From Streptomyces jumonjinensis (GTDB lineage Bacteria; Actinomycetota; Actinomycetes; Streptomycetales; Streptomycetaceae), in the NCBI RefSeq assembly GCF_009600885.1, contig NZ_VCLA01000039.1, positions 1-64,000 on the forward strand: a DNA stretch of 64,000 nucleotides, in the 5' to 3' direction. Both the position numbers and the translations under genes were made by a program. Shown here in pieces: positions 1-8,226 of the stretch (position 1 is its first letter; the number at the start of each line of letters is the position of its first letter). The notes below the pieces were generated by a model. It was not told where the DNA came from. It worked only from the letters and a program-made list of their open reading frames with translations, and searched no databases.

Positions 1-743
1 CCCTCGTCCTCGCCGATCGCGATGTCCATCAGATAGCCGACGTCCGAGAAGAGCCGCTCCGGGTCGAGCACACAGTCCACCTGGCACCAGTCGCGCCAGG
101 AGCGGGCGAGGGTGCGCAGCGCCGATGTCTTGCCCGTGCCCGGCGGTCCGTGCAGCAGCAGCAGCCGGCCCGAGATGTCGTCGGGGGTCACCTTCATCAG
201 CCGGTCCATGGCGCCGGCCACCGGGGCGGTGTAGTTCGGGCGGACCTCGTCCCAGGTCCCGGCCGAGATCTGACGTGTGGTGCGGTGCGGGCCGCGGCGC
301 GGCGAGACGTACCAGAACCCCATCGTCACGTCCTCCGGCTGGGGCTCCGGCTCGTCGGCCGCGTCCCGGGTGCACTCCTTGACGATCCGCTCGGCCAGTT
401 CGCCGCTGACCGCCGTGGCCGCGCCGTCCGCGCCACGGTTCCAGTGCGAGATCAGCATGGTGTAGCCCTCGCCCTCGGCGAGCAGGGCGCTGCGGTCGTC
501 GTCGCGGGCGGAGCGCAGCACGGTCGCCCCCGGCGGCAGCAACTCGAAGCCGGGCTTCACCCGTTCGATGTTGTGGGCGTACGCATAGGGCTGTTCGCCG
601 GTCGCGAAGCGGCCGAGGAACAGGGAGTCGATGACATCGCACGGTGAGTCGTTGTCATCGACGTTCATCCGGATCGGCATGGTGTTCTCGGGAGGTACGG
701 ATGCGGCAGGCATACGCTCCATCTGGGGCTGTGCGGCTGACAT
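1..743 (-). CDS. AAA-family ATPase with DUF5925-like N-terminal region (3' end outside window)
   Basis: The minus-strand frame is open from about 752 to the window edge, giving roughly 245 residues without a stop. A perfect Walker A (GPPGTGKT) sits near residue 205, preceded by LLLLH and followed by SALRTLARSW, as in AAA ATPases. The ~200 residues before it (AHNIERVKPGF..., FWYVSPRRGPHRTTR) resemble the DUF5925 module of Streptomyces ATPases. Walker B and the arginine finger lie beyond the window. Several in-frame ATG codons (752, 743, 722, 713, 680, 668) leave the start uncertain; 743 is a compromise. The substrate is unknown. The family assignment of the N-terminal part is from memory. Confidence 0.8.
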   Translation of the reverse strand, partial: MSAAQPQMERMPAASVPPENTMPIRMNVDDNDSPCDVIDSLFLGRFATGEQPYAYAHNIERVKPGFELLPPGATVLRSARDDDRSALLAEGEGYTMLISHWNRGADGAATAVSGELAERIVKECTRDAADEPEPQPEDVTMGFWYVSPRRGPHRTTRQISAGTWDEVRPNYTAPVAGAMDRLMKVTPDDISGRLLLLHGPPGTGKTSALRTLARSWRDWCQVDCVLDPERLFSDVGYLMDIAIGEDE

Positions 744-752
744 GCGCCCCAT

Positions 753-1178
753 GATCCGGCACGGAACCTCCCGGCGCACGGAGTTTTGACGGCCCGGGCG
801 CGCGACAGCCGCCGCCCCGGCTCGGGCGGCGCGCGCGGCGGGGCGTCCGCGATGACGAGCGCCGGAGCGATGCCCGAGCGATGCCGGAGCGATGCCGGAG
901 CGATGCCGGAGCCGCGTCGGAGCCGCGTCGGCGGCGGAGACCGCGAAGGCCGTGCCCGGGTGAGCCGGCCGAGGACCCGCTCCGATCGCTGACGGTCTGT
1001 CGCCAAGGGTCCGTATGGCCGAAATGTGACCCTAGCTCCCGCTCTCGGCCGCCCTTCGCCGCTCGGTCCGCAGTGGTTCGGACGGGCAGGCGGGCGATGA
1101 TGTTGACATGGACACTTCCGGTTAACTCTACTGACTGGTAAGAAAGTCGTGGCAGAAATCCTGCTATTGGGAGGGTCC
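753..1178. other. Intergenic region with short tandem repeats and a candidate lipase promoter
   Basis: No convincing gene is seen between the divergent ATPase and lipase genes. The upstream half is GC-rich and carries an 11-bp tandem repeat (864-929). The downstream half is less GC-rich and has a good -35-like TTGACA at 1103-1108. A plausible but weak -10 (around TCTACT, 1127-1132) lies about 18 bp further on, and the lipase RBS follows. Confidence 0.45.
864..929. repeat. 11-bp tandem repeat, six units
   Basis: Four units of the type GGAGCGATGCC (one begins with C) are followed by two of GGAGCCGCGTC. They run back to back over 66 bases with no spacers. The 11-base period is close to one helical turn, so the repeated face would be in phase. 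It lies in the divergent intergenic region. It may be simple slippage or a protein-binding array. Confidence 0.7.
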
Positions 1179-1988
1179 ATGAAACTGTCCCGACTCGCGG
1201 CGTCCTTCTCCGCACTTCTGCTCGGCGCCGGGCTCGCTCTCATCGGAGCCGGTCCGGCGCAGGCGGACGACCGCGCTCTCGCCATCGACTACGTCGCCTT
1301 GGGCGACTCCTACTCATCGGGGGTGGGCGCCGGCAGCTACGACAGCGCCAGCGGCGACTGCAAGCGCAGCAGCCGGGCCTTCCCCAAGCTCTGGGCGGCG
1401 GCCAACTCACCCTCGTCGTTCGCGTTCACCGCCTGCTCCGGCGCTCGTACGAGTGATGTGACGGCGGGCCAGCTCGGCCCGCTCAACGCCTCGACCGATC
1501 TCGTGTCCATCTCTGTGGGAGGCAATGACGCGGGCTTCTCCGATGTCATGACCACGTGTGTCCTCCAGTCCGAATCCAGCTGTATCAACCGGGTGAACCA
1601 GGCTCGTGGATACGTCGACTCCACCCTGCCGGGCCGGCTCGACAGCGTGTACTCGGCCATCACCGCCAGGTCCCCGTCCGCCGAGGTCGTCGTCCTCGGC
1701 TACCCCCGCTTCTACAAGCTCAACGGCAGCTGTGTCACCGGGCTGAGCGAAGGCGAGCGGGCCGCCATCAACTCGGCGGCCGACTACCTCAACGACGCCG
1801 TCGCCAAGCGCGCGGCCGACCACGGCTTCACCTTCGCGGATGTCGTGCCCGCCTTCACCGGCCATGAGATCTGCTCCGGCTCCGCATGGCTGCACAGCGT
1901 GAACTGGCTCAACATCGGCGAGTCGTACCACCCCACCGCCGCCGGGCAGTCCAGCGGCTATCTGCCCGTCTTCAGCTCACACGTCTGA
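1179..1988 (+). CDS. Secreted SGNH/GDSL-family lipase
   Basis: 269-residue extracellular esterase/lipase of the Streptomyces SGNH type. A Sec signal peptide (MKLSR..., hydrophobic core, cleavage near AQA-DD at about residue 29) is followed by block I GDSYSSG with nucleophile Ser44. Block III GGND supplies Asn116 for the oxyanion hole, and block V SYHPTAAG gives the catalytic His251. Six cysteines after the signal fit the three disulfides of the S. rimosus/S. coelicolor enzymes. The ATG at 1179 was chosen because GGGAGG lies at 1169-1174; an upstream GTG at 1149 would add ten residues and spoil the signal peptide. A single-gene unit is likely. Confidence 0.93.
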   Translation: MKLSRLAASFSALLLGAGLALIGAGPAQADDRALAIDYVALGDSYSSGVGAGSYDSASGDCKRSSRAFPKLWAAANSPSSFAFTACSGARTSDVTAGQLGPLNASTDLVSISVGGNDAGFSDVMTTCVLQSESSCINRVNQARGYVDSTLPGRLDSVYSAITARSPSAEVVVLGYPRFYKLNGSCVTGLSEGERAAINSAADYLNDAVAKRAADHGFTFADVVPAFTGHEICSGSAWLHSVNWLNIGESYHPTAAGQSSGYLPVFSSHV

Positions 1989-2117
1989 GCCGTCCTCCCT
2001 CAGGGAGAGCGCGCCGCGACCGGATTCCGGCTCCCGTCCGGGATCCGGTCGCGCTGTGCTCCCGCCCCGGCTCCCGCCCCGGCTCCCGTGCCGTCGAAAC
2101 CCCCGTCCGCCGTGCCC

Positions 2118-3158
2118 TCACGCCCCGTCGATCAGGGCCCAGACCAGTGCGCAGACCGCGAGCAGCAGCAGGGCGACCCCCACGGCCAGCACCACCGCCG
2201 CCCCCTGGGACGCCCCGGACGCCTCAGCGGCCCCGGGCTCCGGGGGCGGCCCGCCGTGCGGACGGGCGGACGGGATGTGCGGCTCCGGGCCCGGCTCCCG
2301 GGTGTACGGCTCCGGGGTCGGCGGCGCCCCGGTCCGCGCCCCGCCGCCCGCCCCCGCCAGCCGCAGCAGCCGGCTCGCCTCCCGGGCGGAGAGCCGCTCC
2401 CCGGGCTCCTTGCGCAGCAGCCCGGTGATCACCGGGGCCAGCTCGCCCGAGAGCCGCGACGGCGGCAACTCCTGCTCCACCGCCGCCCGCAGGGTGGCCA
2501 GTGGGGTGCTCCGGGCGAACGGGGTGACCCCCTCCACCGCCGTGAACAGCAGTGCCCCCAGCGACCACAGATCCGCGGCGGGCCCAGGCGGATGCCCCAG
2601 CGCCCGCTCCGGAGCGAGGAACTCCGGCGAGCCGACCAGCTCACCGGTCAGGGTCAGCGGCGCGGCCCCCGCCACTGTCGCGAGCCCGAAGTCCGAGAGC
2701 ACCACCCGGCCGTCGGCGGCGATGAGCACATTCTCGGGCTTCACATCGCGGTGCAGCACCCCCGCGTCGTGCGCGGCGCTCAGCGCGGCGAGGACCTCCG
2801 ACCCGATCACCGCCGCGCGCTGCGGCGGCAGCGGGCCCTCGGCCTCCAGCACTTCCGACAGCGTGAGCCCGCGGATCAGCTCCATCACGATCCAGGGGCG
2901 CGCGTCCTCGGTGGCGACATCGTGGACGGCCGCCACATTGCGGTGCGAGATCCGGCCCGCGGCCCATGCCTCCCGCTCCAGCCGCCGGTACAGCCGGCGT
3001 TCATCGGCGGGGGCGAGCCCCGCCGGGGCCCGTACCTCCTTGACGGCGACATCACGGGCCAGCACCTCGTCACGGGCGTGCCACACCACCCCCATACCGC
3101 CTTCGCCCAGCGGGCTCAGCAGCCGGTAACGCCCCGCGATCAGCTGATTCTCGGGCAT
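2118..3158 (-). CDS. Membrane-anchored Ser/Thr protein kinase
   Basis: 346-residue Hanks-type kinase. The Gly-rich loop LGEGGMGVV (residues 18-26), catalytic Lys40 in VAVKEV, catalytic loop HRDVKPEN (136-143), DFG (156-158) and APE (182-184) are all intact, so it should be active. A Pro/Gly-rich linker follows the kinase domain. One C-terminal membrane helix (about 318-343) ends the protein, with almost no extracellular part and no PASTA or other sensor domain. The start ATG at 3158 has GGGGG upstream; 3182 is an alternative that adds eight residues. Its substrate and signal are not evident from the neighbours. Confidence 0.92.
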   Translation of the reverse strand: MPENQLIAGRYRLLSPLGEGGMGVVWHARDEVLARDVAVKEVRAPAGLAPADERRLYRRLEREAWAAGRISHRNVAAVHDVATEDARPWIVMELIRGLTLSEVLEAEGPLPPQRAAVIGSEVLAALSAAHDAGVLHRDVKPENVLIAADGRVVLSDFGLATVAGAAPLTLTGELVGSPEFLAPERALGHPPGPAADLWSLGALLFTAVEGVTPFARSTPLATLRAAVEQELPPSRLSGELAPVITGLLRKEPGERLSAREASRLLRLAGAGGGARTGAPPTPEPYTREPGPEPHIPSARPHGGPPPEPGAAEASGASQGAAVVLAVGVALLLLAVCALVWALIDGA

Positions 3159-3571
3159 GCGAGCCCCCATCGGTAACAGCACGGCATCTCGGTGGAATCA
3201 CGGCGGAACCCCTCCAAGCTAGCTCAGTTCCGGGCCGCTGCCGCCTCCTTCGACGGCATCGCCCGCCGCGGACGATCCCGGTGGCCTGGATCACATCCGC
3301 GCCGCGCCGCCGGGGTGCGGAGACGGCGGCCGGGCGAGTGCGGAGCACGATGCGACGGGTGCGGTGCGCGTGACCCCGTGTGCTCGTGGGAAGAATCCCC
3401 GGGTGAAGACTCGGATCTGTCCAACTCGCCCTGGAAAAGTCCGTATTCGGAGCATGACGGTCAACTCGCGTACCGGTGCGGTGAATCCCACGGGTGGGAT
3501 ACATGGGTGTCTTGGTGGGGCGATAGGGTTAACCTGCCCGGGCCGGGTGCGTCGTACGGGTGGGGAGTGAC
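3159..3571. other. Intergenic region, no gene recognised
   Basis: This lies between the divergent kinase and the small conserved gene at 3572. Open frames here have no recognisable family. The last 150 bases are less GC-rich and probably hold the promoter of the small gene. No strong hairpin or tandem array was noticed. Confidence 0.4.
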
Positions 3572-3835
3572 ATGGAACAGATAACAGTGCGCAGCAGGGC
3601 GCGGGTGCCCGCGATCACCTGCGGGAGCAGCGCGACCAGCTCGCGTCTCGACCGACATCTCGCGGTGCTCGGCGGTCCCGCCGTGCCCCAGCGCGAGACG
3701 CTTGAGGCGACCTCGCTGATGCGTGAGCTGACCGCGCGCGATGTGACGCACGACCGCGACCGGGGCAGGGGCGGCGTCTCGCTCTTCGCGCCCCTGCGCA
3801 GGCTGCGCCGCACGCTCTTCGGCAGCCGCCGCTGA
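3572..3835 (+). CDS. Small conserved Streptomyces protein of unknown function
   Basis: 87-residue basic protein with no signal peptide or membrane helix. ATG at 3572 follows a GGGGAG ribosome site (3562-3567); an in-frame GTG at 3560 would add four residues. The stretch RVPAITCGSS, then LDRHLAVLGGP, LMRELTARD and a basic C-terminus LFAPLRRLRRTLFGSRR look like a protein family I have seen in Streptomyces genomes, but no function is known to me. The basic amphipathic tail might bind nucleic acid or membrane; that is only an inference. Confidence 0.65.
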   Translation: MEQITVRSRARVPAITCGSSATSSRLDRHLAVLGGPAVPQRETLEATSLMRELTARDVTHDRDRGRGGVSLFAPLRRLRRTLFGSRR

Positions 3836-3930
3836 CCGCCGGTCTCCATCCGGCCGTCGCACGGCTCCCGGGCCCGCGTCCTTCATCCGGCGTCTCCGTA
3901 TCCGGCGCCTCCGTCCGCACGGCCCCGCGC

Positions 3931-5127
3931 TCAGGCGACCACACCGGCCCGGCGCAGCGCCGCTGACTCCTCGTCCGTCATTCCCAGGGAGCTCAGCAGC
4001 GCGTCGGTGTGCTCGCCCAGCGCGGGCACCGCGCCCATGCGGGCCTCCGGTCCGCCCGGCAGGGTGATCGGAGGCAGCAGCGCCCTCAGCGGCCCGGCGG
4101 GCGAGTCCACGTCCCGCCACCGGTCCCGGGCCGCCAGCTGGGGATGCCCGGCCACCTCCCGTACGGTGTTCAGCCGTGCGCAGGCGATGCCGGCGGCCTC
4201 CAGCTCCCCGATCGCCTCCTCGGCGCCGAGCCCGCCTCTCGCGCCGGCCACCTCCGCGTCCGTCAGCTCCCGGTGGGCCGTCCGCGCGGTATTGGTGGCG
4301 AAGCGGGGGTCGTCGGCGAGTTCCGGCCGTTTCAGAATCCGTTCGGCCAGCCGCCGCCACTCCCGGTCGTTCTGCACCGACAGCAGCACCTGGGCCCCGT
4401 CCGCGGTGCCATAGGCGTCATAGGGGGCGATCACGGCGTGCGCGACACCGGTGCGCGCCGGGGGCTCACCGCCGTGCATACCGTGGTGCAGCGGGTGTCC
4501 CATCCACTCGGCGAGTGAATCGAGCATGGAGATCTCCACCGGTCCGCCGACCCCGGTGGTCCCGCGCCGCAGCAGTGCCGCGAGCACCCCGGAGAAGGCG
4601 TACATCGCGGCGGCGATGTCGGCGGCCGGCACCCCGGCCTTCACCGGCCGCTCATCGGTGCCGGTGACCGACACCAGCCCCGCCTCGCACTGGACGAGCA
4701 TGTCGTACGCGCGCTTGTGGGCGTACGGCCCCCCGGGGCCGTATCCGGACACGTCCACGGCGATCAGCCGGGGATCCCCGGCGCACAGGGCCGCCGCGTC
4801 CAGACCGAGCCGGGCCGCCGCGCCCTGGGCCAGGTTCTGGACGAACACATCGGCCCCGGCGATCAGATCGCGCACGATCCGCACTCCGCGCGGGTCCTTG
4901 AGATCGACGGCGATGGATTCCTTGCCCCGGTTGCACCAGACGAAGTGCGAGGCGAGCCCGTGGGCGGCGGTGTCGTACCCCCGGGCGAAATCACCGCCGT
5001 CCGGCCGTTCGACCTTGATGACCCGAGCGCCGAGATCGGCGAGCTGACGGGTGGCGAAGGGAGCGGAGACGGCCTGTTCGACGGCGACGACGGTGATTCC
5101 GTCGAGCGGCAGCGGCTGAGTACCCAT
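3931..5127 (-). CDS. CaiB/BaiF-family (class III) CoA-transferase
   Basis: 398 residues, the usual length. Typical class III features are present: the N-terminal LDGITVVAVEQAVSAPFATRQLADLGARVIKVE block, the GKESIAVDLKDPRG segment, an aspartate-containing VDVSGYGPGGPY region and the C-terminal GEHTDALLSSLG motif. It would move CoA between organic acids. It is the last gene of a probable hmgA - gntR - CoA-transferase run (50-base gap from gntR), so it may act on an acid linked to aromatic degradation. The substrate cannot be read from sequence. Confidence 0.9.
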   Translation of the reverse strand: MGTQPLPLDGITVVAVEQAVSAPFATRQLADLGARVIKVERPDGGDFARGYDTAAHGLASHFVWCNRGKESIAVDLKDPRGVRIVRDLIAGADVFVQNLAQGAAARLGLDAAALCAGDPRLIAVDVSGYGPGGPYAHKRAYDMLVQCEAGLVSVTGTDERPVKAGVPAADIAAAMYAFSGVLAALLRRGTTGVGGPVEISMLDSLAEWMGHPLHHGMHGGEPPARTGVAHAVIAPYDAYGTADGAQVLLSVQNDREWRRLAERILKRPELADDPRFATNTARTAHRELTDAEVAGARGGLGAEEAIGELEAAGIACARLNTVREVAGHPQLAARDRWRDVDSPAGPLRALLPPITLPGGPEARMGAVPALGEHTDALLSSLGMTDEESAALRRAGVVA

Positions 5128-5177
5128 GAGGGTGTGCCTACCCTGTGCGGTGGGCGTCTGTCACCCGCCCACCGCCC

Positions 5178-5930
5178 TCACTCCGCCGCGACCGTCACCG
5201 AGAACGAGAACCGGTCTCCCCGGTAACGAATCCGGGCCACGTCCACCACCCGGCCGTCCGTGTCGTAGGTGACGCCCGTGTAGTGCAGGATCGGGCTCAG
5301 CAGCGGCACCTCCAGCAGCTCCGCCGTCAGCGGATCGGCGAGCCGCGCCTCCACCGTGTCCGTGATCCTGCTGATCCGTACGCCCACCGCGTCCCGCAGC
5401 ACCTTCGTCATCGGCCAGCGCTCCAGATCCACGAGATCCAGCCGCGTCGCGACATCCGGGCGGACCGCGTTCTCCGCCCAGTTGACCGGCTCGCCGCTCT
5501 CCCCGTCACAGCGCAGTCTGCGGTACGTGACGACTTCGGCCAGCCCCGGGAAGTACTCGGCGATCTCCCCGGGCACCGGCCCCGGCCCATGGCCCAGAAT
5601 CGTCGTCCGCTCGCCCGACTGCTGCGCCACGATCGCGTCGATCGAACCCAGCAGCCGCCTCGGCGCGCCCCTGCGGGCCCCCGGCTCGATGAATGTCCCC
5701 CGCCGCCGGTGCCGGCTGATCAGGCCCTCCTCCTCCAGCTCCTTGAGGGCCTGGCGCATGGTCAGCACGCTCACCCCGTAGTGCGCGGCGAGCTGCTCCT
5801 CGGTGGGCAGCCGCAGCGACGCCTCGGGGGCGCGGCCGAGTATCGAGGCGCGCAGCGACTGCGAGACCTGGTACCACAGCGGCAGCTTGCGGTTCAGCAC
5901 CAGTGAATCGGGGGCGAAGGAGGAGGTCAC
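5178..5930 (-). CDS. GntR-family (HutC/UTRA) transcriptional regulator
   Basis: 250 residues. An N-terminal winged helix-turn-helix (LPLWYQVSQSLR ... LPTEEQLAAHYGVSVLTMRQALKELEEEGLI, residues ~18-70) is followed by a UTRA ligand domain with the usual ILHYTGVTYD near the C-terminus. It lies 30 bases downstream of hmgA on the same strand and 50 bases before the CoA-transferase, which suggests co-transcription. It may control this operon in response to a catabolic intermediate; the ligand is unknown. Confidence 0.9.
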   Translation of the reverse strand: MTSSFAPDSLVLNRKLPLWYQVSQSLRASILGRAPEASLRLPTEEQLAAHYGVSVLTMRQALKELEEEGLISRHRRRGTFIEPGARRGAPRRLLGSIDAIVAQQSGERTTILGHGPGPVPGEIAEYFPGLAEVVTYRRLRCDGESGEPVNWAENAVRPDVATRLDLVDLERWPMTKVLRDAVGVRISRITDTVEARLADPLTAELLEVPLLSPILHYTGVTYDTDGRVVDVARIRYRGDRFSFSVTVAAE

Positions 5931-5960
5931 GGGGGCTCCGTATCTCCGGATCAGATCGAA

Positions 5961-7292
5961 TCAGGACGGGAAATGACGCTCAAGACCCTGCCATACGCCG
6001 TCGTACCCCTGTTGCAGATGGTGCGCGCGGGCCGCCTGCTCGGTGGCCGTCACCGGCCAGCGGGTCTCGAACATGAAGGCGAGACCGTCATCGATCTTCT
6101 GCGGCTTCAGCTCCGCCGCGCTCGCCCGGTCGAAGGTCTCACGGTCCGGGCCGTGCGCCGACATCATGTTGTGCAGCGAGCCGCCGCCGGGGAGGAAGCC
6201 CTCGGCCTTCGCGTCGTACGCGCCCTCGATCAGGCCCATGTACTCGCTCATCACATTGCGGTGGAAGTACGGCGGCCGGAAGGTGTCCTCGCCGACCAGC
6301 CAGCGCGGCGCGAAGACCACGAAGTCGACGCCCGCGAGCCCCGGGGTGTCGGAGGGCGAGGTCAGCACCGTGAAGATCGACGGGTCCGGGTGGTCGTAGG
6401 AGATGCTCCCCATGACATTGAACCGGCGCAGATCGTATACATACGGGAGATGGTTGCCGTGCCAGGCGACCACATCGAGCGGGGAGTGGTCGTAGACCGC
6501 CGCCCAGAGATTGCCGCAGAACCTGGTGACGACCTCCACCGGCCGCTCCACATCCTCGTACGCCGCCGTCGGCGCGAGGAAGTCCCGGGCGTGGGCGAGG
6601 CCATTGGCCCCGATCGGACCCAGATCGGGGAGCTGGAAGGGCTGCCCGTAGTTCTCGCAGACATAGCCGCGGGCCCGCTCGTCCAGCAGCTCCACCCGGA
6701 ACCGCACCCCGCGCGGGATCAGCGCCACCTCGCCGGGGCGGGCGGCGAGCATCCCCAGCTCCGTGATCAGCAGCAGCCCGCCGAGCTCCGGAACGATCAA
6801 GAGCTCCCCGTCCGCGTCCCCGAACACCCGGTCCGTCATGGGCGCGTTGGCGTGGTAGAGGTGCACCGCCATCCCCGTGCGCTGGGCCGCGTCGCCGTTC
6901 CCGCCCAGCGTCCAGAGACCGGCCAGCCAGTCCGTGCCGGGCGGCGGCTCCGGCAGCGGATTCCAGCGCAGCCGGTTGGGGTCCGGGACGGTCTCGGTGA
7001 ACGGCGTGCCGCGCAGCGCGCCGTTGTCGATCCGGCGGAGCGGCGGATGCGCGGCCGACGGCCGGATCCGGTAGAGCCAGGAACGGCGGTTGACGGCGCG
7101 CGGCTCGGTGAACGCGGAGCCGCTCAGCTGCTCCGCGTACAGCCCGAGCGGTGCGCGCTGCGGCGAGTTCCGGCCGACCGGCAGCGCCCCGGGCGCCGCC
7201 TCCGAGCTGTGCTCATTGCCGAAGCCGGGGGAGTACCCCAGCGCCCCGGCGGTCTTCCTCGCCCGCTCCATGGTCTGCTCGATGCCGCTCAT
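5961..7292 (-). CDS. hmgA: Homogentisate 1,2-dioxygenase
   Basis: 443 residues, normal for the family. It opens the homogentisate ring to maleylacetoacetate in tyrosine/phenylalanine breakdown, using non-haem Fe(II). The signature [14 protein letters not shown] is at the N-terminus. The C-terminal metal region is intact, with [15 protein letters not shown] (His and Glu ligands) and [14 protein letters not shown] (His ligand). The ATG at 7292 faces a divergent tetR, with a 10-base-arm inverted repeat between them. GntR and CoA-transferase genes follow closely. Fumarylacetoacetase and isomerase genes are not in the window. Confidence 0.96.
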   Translation of the reverse strand: MSGIEQTMERARKTAGALGYSPGFGNEHSSEAAPGALPVGRNSPQRAPLGLYAEQLSGSAFTEPRAVNRRSWLYRIRPSAAHPPLRRIDNGALRGTPFTETVPDPNRLRWNPLPEPPPGTDWLAGLWTLGGNGDAAQRTGMAVHLYHANAPMTDRVFGDADGELLIVPELGGLLLITELGMLAARPGEVALIPRGVRFRVELLDERARGYVCENYGQPFQLPDLGPIGANGLAHARDFLAPTAAYEDVERPVEVVTRFCGNLWAAVYDHSPLDVVAWHGNHLPYVYDLRRFNVMGSISYDHPDPSIFTVLTSPSDTPGLAGVDFVVFAPRWLVGEDTFRPPYFHRNVMSEYMGLIEGAYDAKAEGFLPGGGSLHNMMSAHGPDRETFDRASAAELKPQKIDDGLAFMFETRWPVTATEQAARAHHLQQGYDGVWQGLERHFPS

Positions 7293-7321
7293 CGCCGCTC
7301 CCGGTACTGAAAGCCCAAAGG

Positions 7322-7345
7322 AATCCTATGGACAACCGTAGGATT
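7322..7345. promoter_or_regulatory. Inverted repeat in the hmgA-tetR intergenic region, probable operator
   Basis: Arms AATCCTATGG and CCGTAGGATT are separated by ACAA and match at 9 of 10 positions (the outer 7 are perfect). The site lies 30 bases from the hmgA start and 45 from the tetR start, where a dimeric TetR repressor would control both. The link to this particular TetR is inferred from position. Confidence 0.65.
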
Positions 7346-7389
7346 GTGGAGCGGTCCCGTCAACGGCGGCGGACCGGCATGATGGGCGC

Positions 7390-7998
7390 GTGTCCCAGCC
7401 CCGTCTTCGCCGTGAGCCCGTGCAGCAGCGCAGCGCGGAGCGGCTCGCCAAGATCCTCGACGCCTGCGCCTGCCTGCTGGACGAGGTGGGGTACGAGAAG
7501 CTGTCGACCCGTGCGGTGGCCGCGCGGGCGGGGGTGCCGATCGGCTCCGTCTACCGCTTCTTCGGCGACAAGCGCGCCCTGGCGGCGGCGCTGGCGGCCC
7601 GCAATCTGGATCAGTACGCCGAGCGGGTGGGGGAACGGATCGGGGCGGCGCCCGAGGGGGACTGGCGGGCGCTGCTCGATGTGGTGCTGGACGAGTACGT
7701 GGCGATGAAGCGGACGGTGGCCGGGTTCTCGCTGGTGGACTTCGGCTACCGGATCCCGCTGGCCGCGCCCGCCAGCGGGGCGAACCACCAGGTGGCCGAT
7801 CTGGTCATCGCCCTGGTCGCGGACCGGGTGGGCCGCGACCGGGCGGACGGGGAGCTGCGCCGGGCGGTGCTGATCGCGGTCGAGGCGGCGGACGCGCTGC
7901 TGCAACTGGCCTTCCGCGTCGGCGAGTCGGGCGACGCGGAGATCGTCGCGGAGACGCGCGTACTGCTGCGGGCCTATCTGGCGAAGGTGCTGGACTGA
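7390..7998 (+). CDS. TetR-family transcriptional regulator divergent from hmgA
   Basis: 202 residues, GTG start. The helix-turn-helix (LDEVGYEKLSTRAVAARAGVPIGSVYRFFGDKRALAAAL) lies at about residues 25-65, followed by a helical ligand domain. An inverted repeat sits between it and the divergent hmgA, so it probably represses itself and homogentisate catabolism. No other start has a better ribosome site. The inducer is unknown. Confidence 0.88.
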   Translation: MSQPRLRREPVQQRSAERLAKILDACACLLDEVGYEKLSTRAVAARAGVPIGSVYRFFGDKRALAAALAARNLDQYAERVGERIGAAPEGDWRALLDVVLDEYVAMKRTVAGFSLVDFGYRIPLAAPASGANHQVADLVIALVADRVGRDRADGELRRAVLIAVEAADALLQLAFRVGESGDAEIVAETRVLLRAYLAKVLD

Positions 7999-8164
7999 GG
8001 GGTCCCGCCGGGCCGGGTGCGAGCGCCCCGGAGGGTGGCCGGGGGTGGCCGCCAGGGTCGCCGGGAGCGCCACGCTTGCCCCTCCGAGTCAGCACATCTC
8101 TGTTGACCTGGGGTTTTGCTCGTATTGCTCACGCGTCAACATCTTGTTAACAGCTTTTAACGCG

Positions 8165-8226
8165 ACCTAACGTCATCCGGACCGCCGCTCCGGTGGGAGT
8201 TCAAGGATGAACGTTAGGTAGCCCCC
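8165..8226 (+). promoter_or_regulatory. Leader hairpin with a four-codon mini-ORF ahead of the citrate transporter
   Basis: The arm at 8165-8178 (ACCTAACGTCATCC) is the reverse complement of 8205-8219 (GGATGAACGTTAGGT) apart from one extra A; the loop is about 26 bases. The only SD-like bases near the transporter start (AGG, 8216-8218) lie inside the right arm. In the loop, GGGAG (8195-8199) is ideally spaced for ATG at 8207, which would encode only Met-Asn-Val-Arg then TAG, ending five bases before the transporter ATG. Either an RNA switch/translational coupling device or a DNA operator would fit. Confidence 0.55.
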
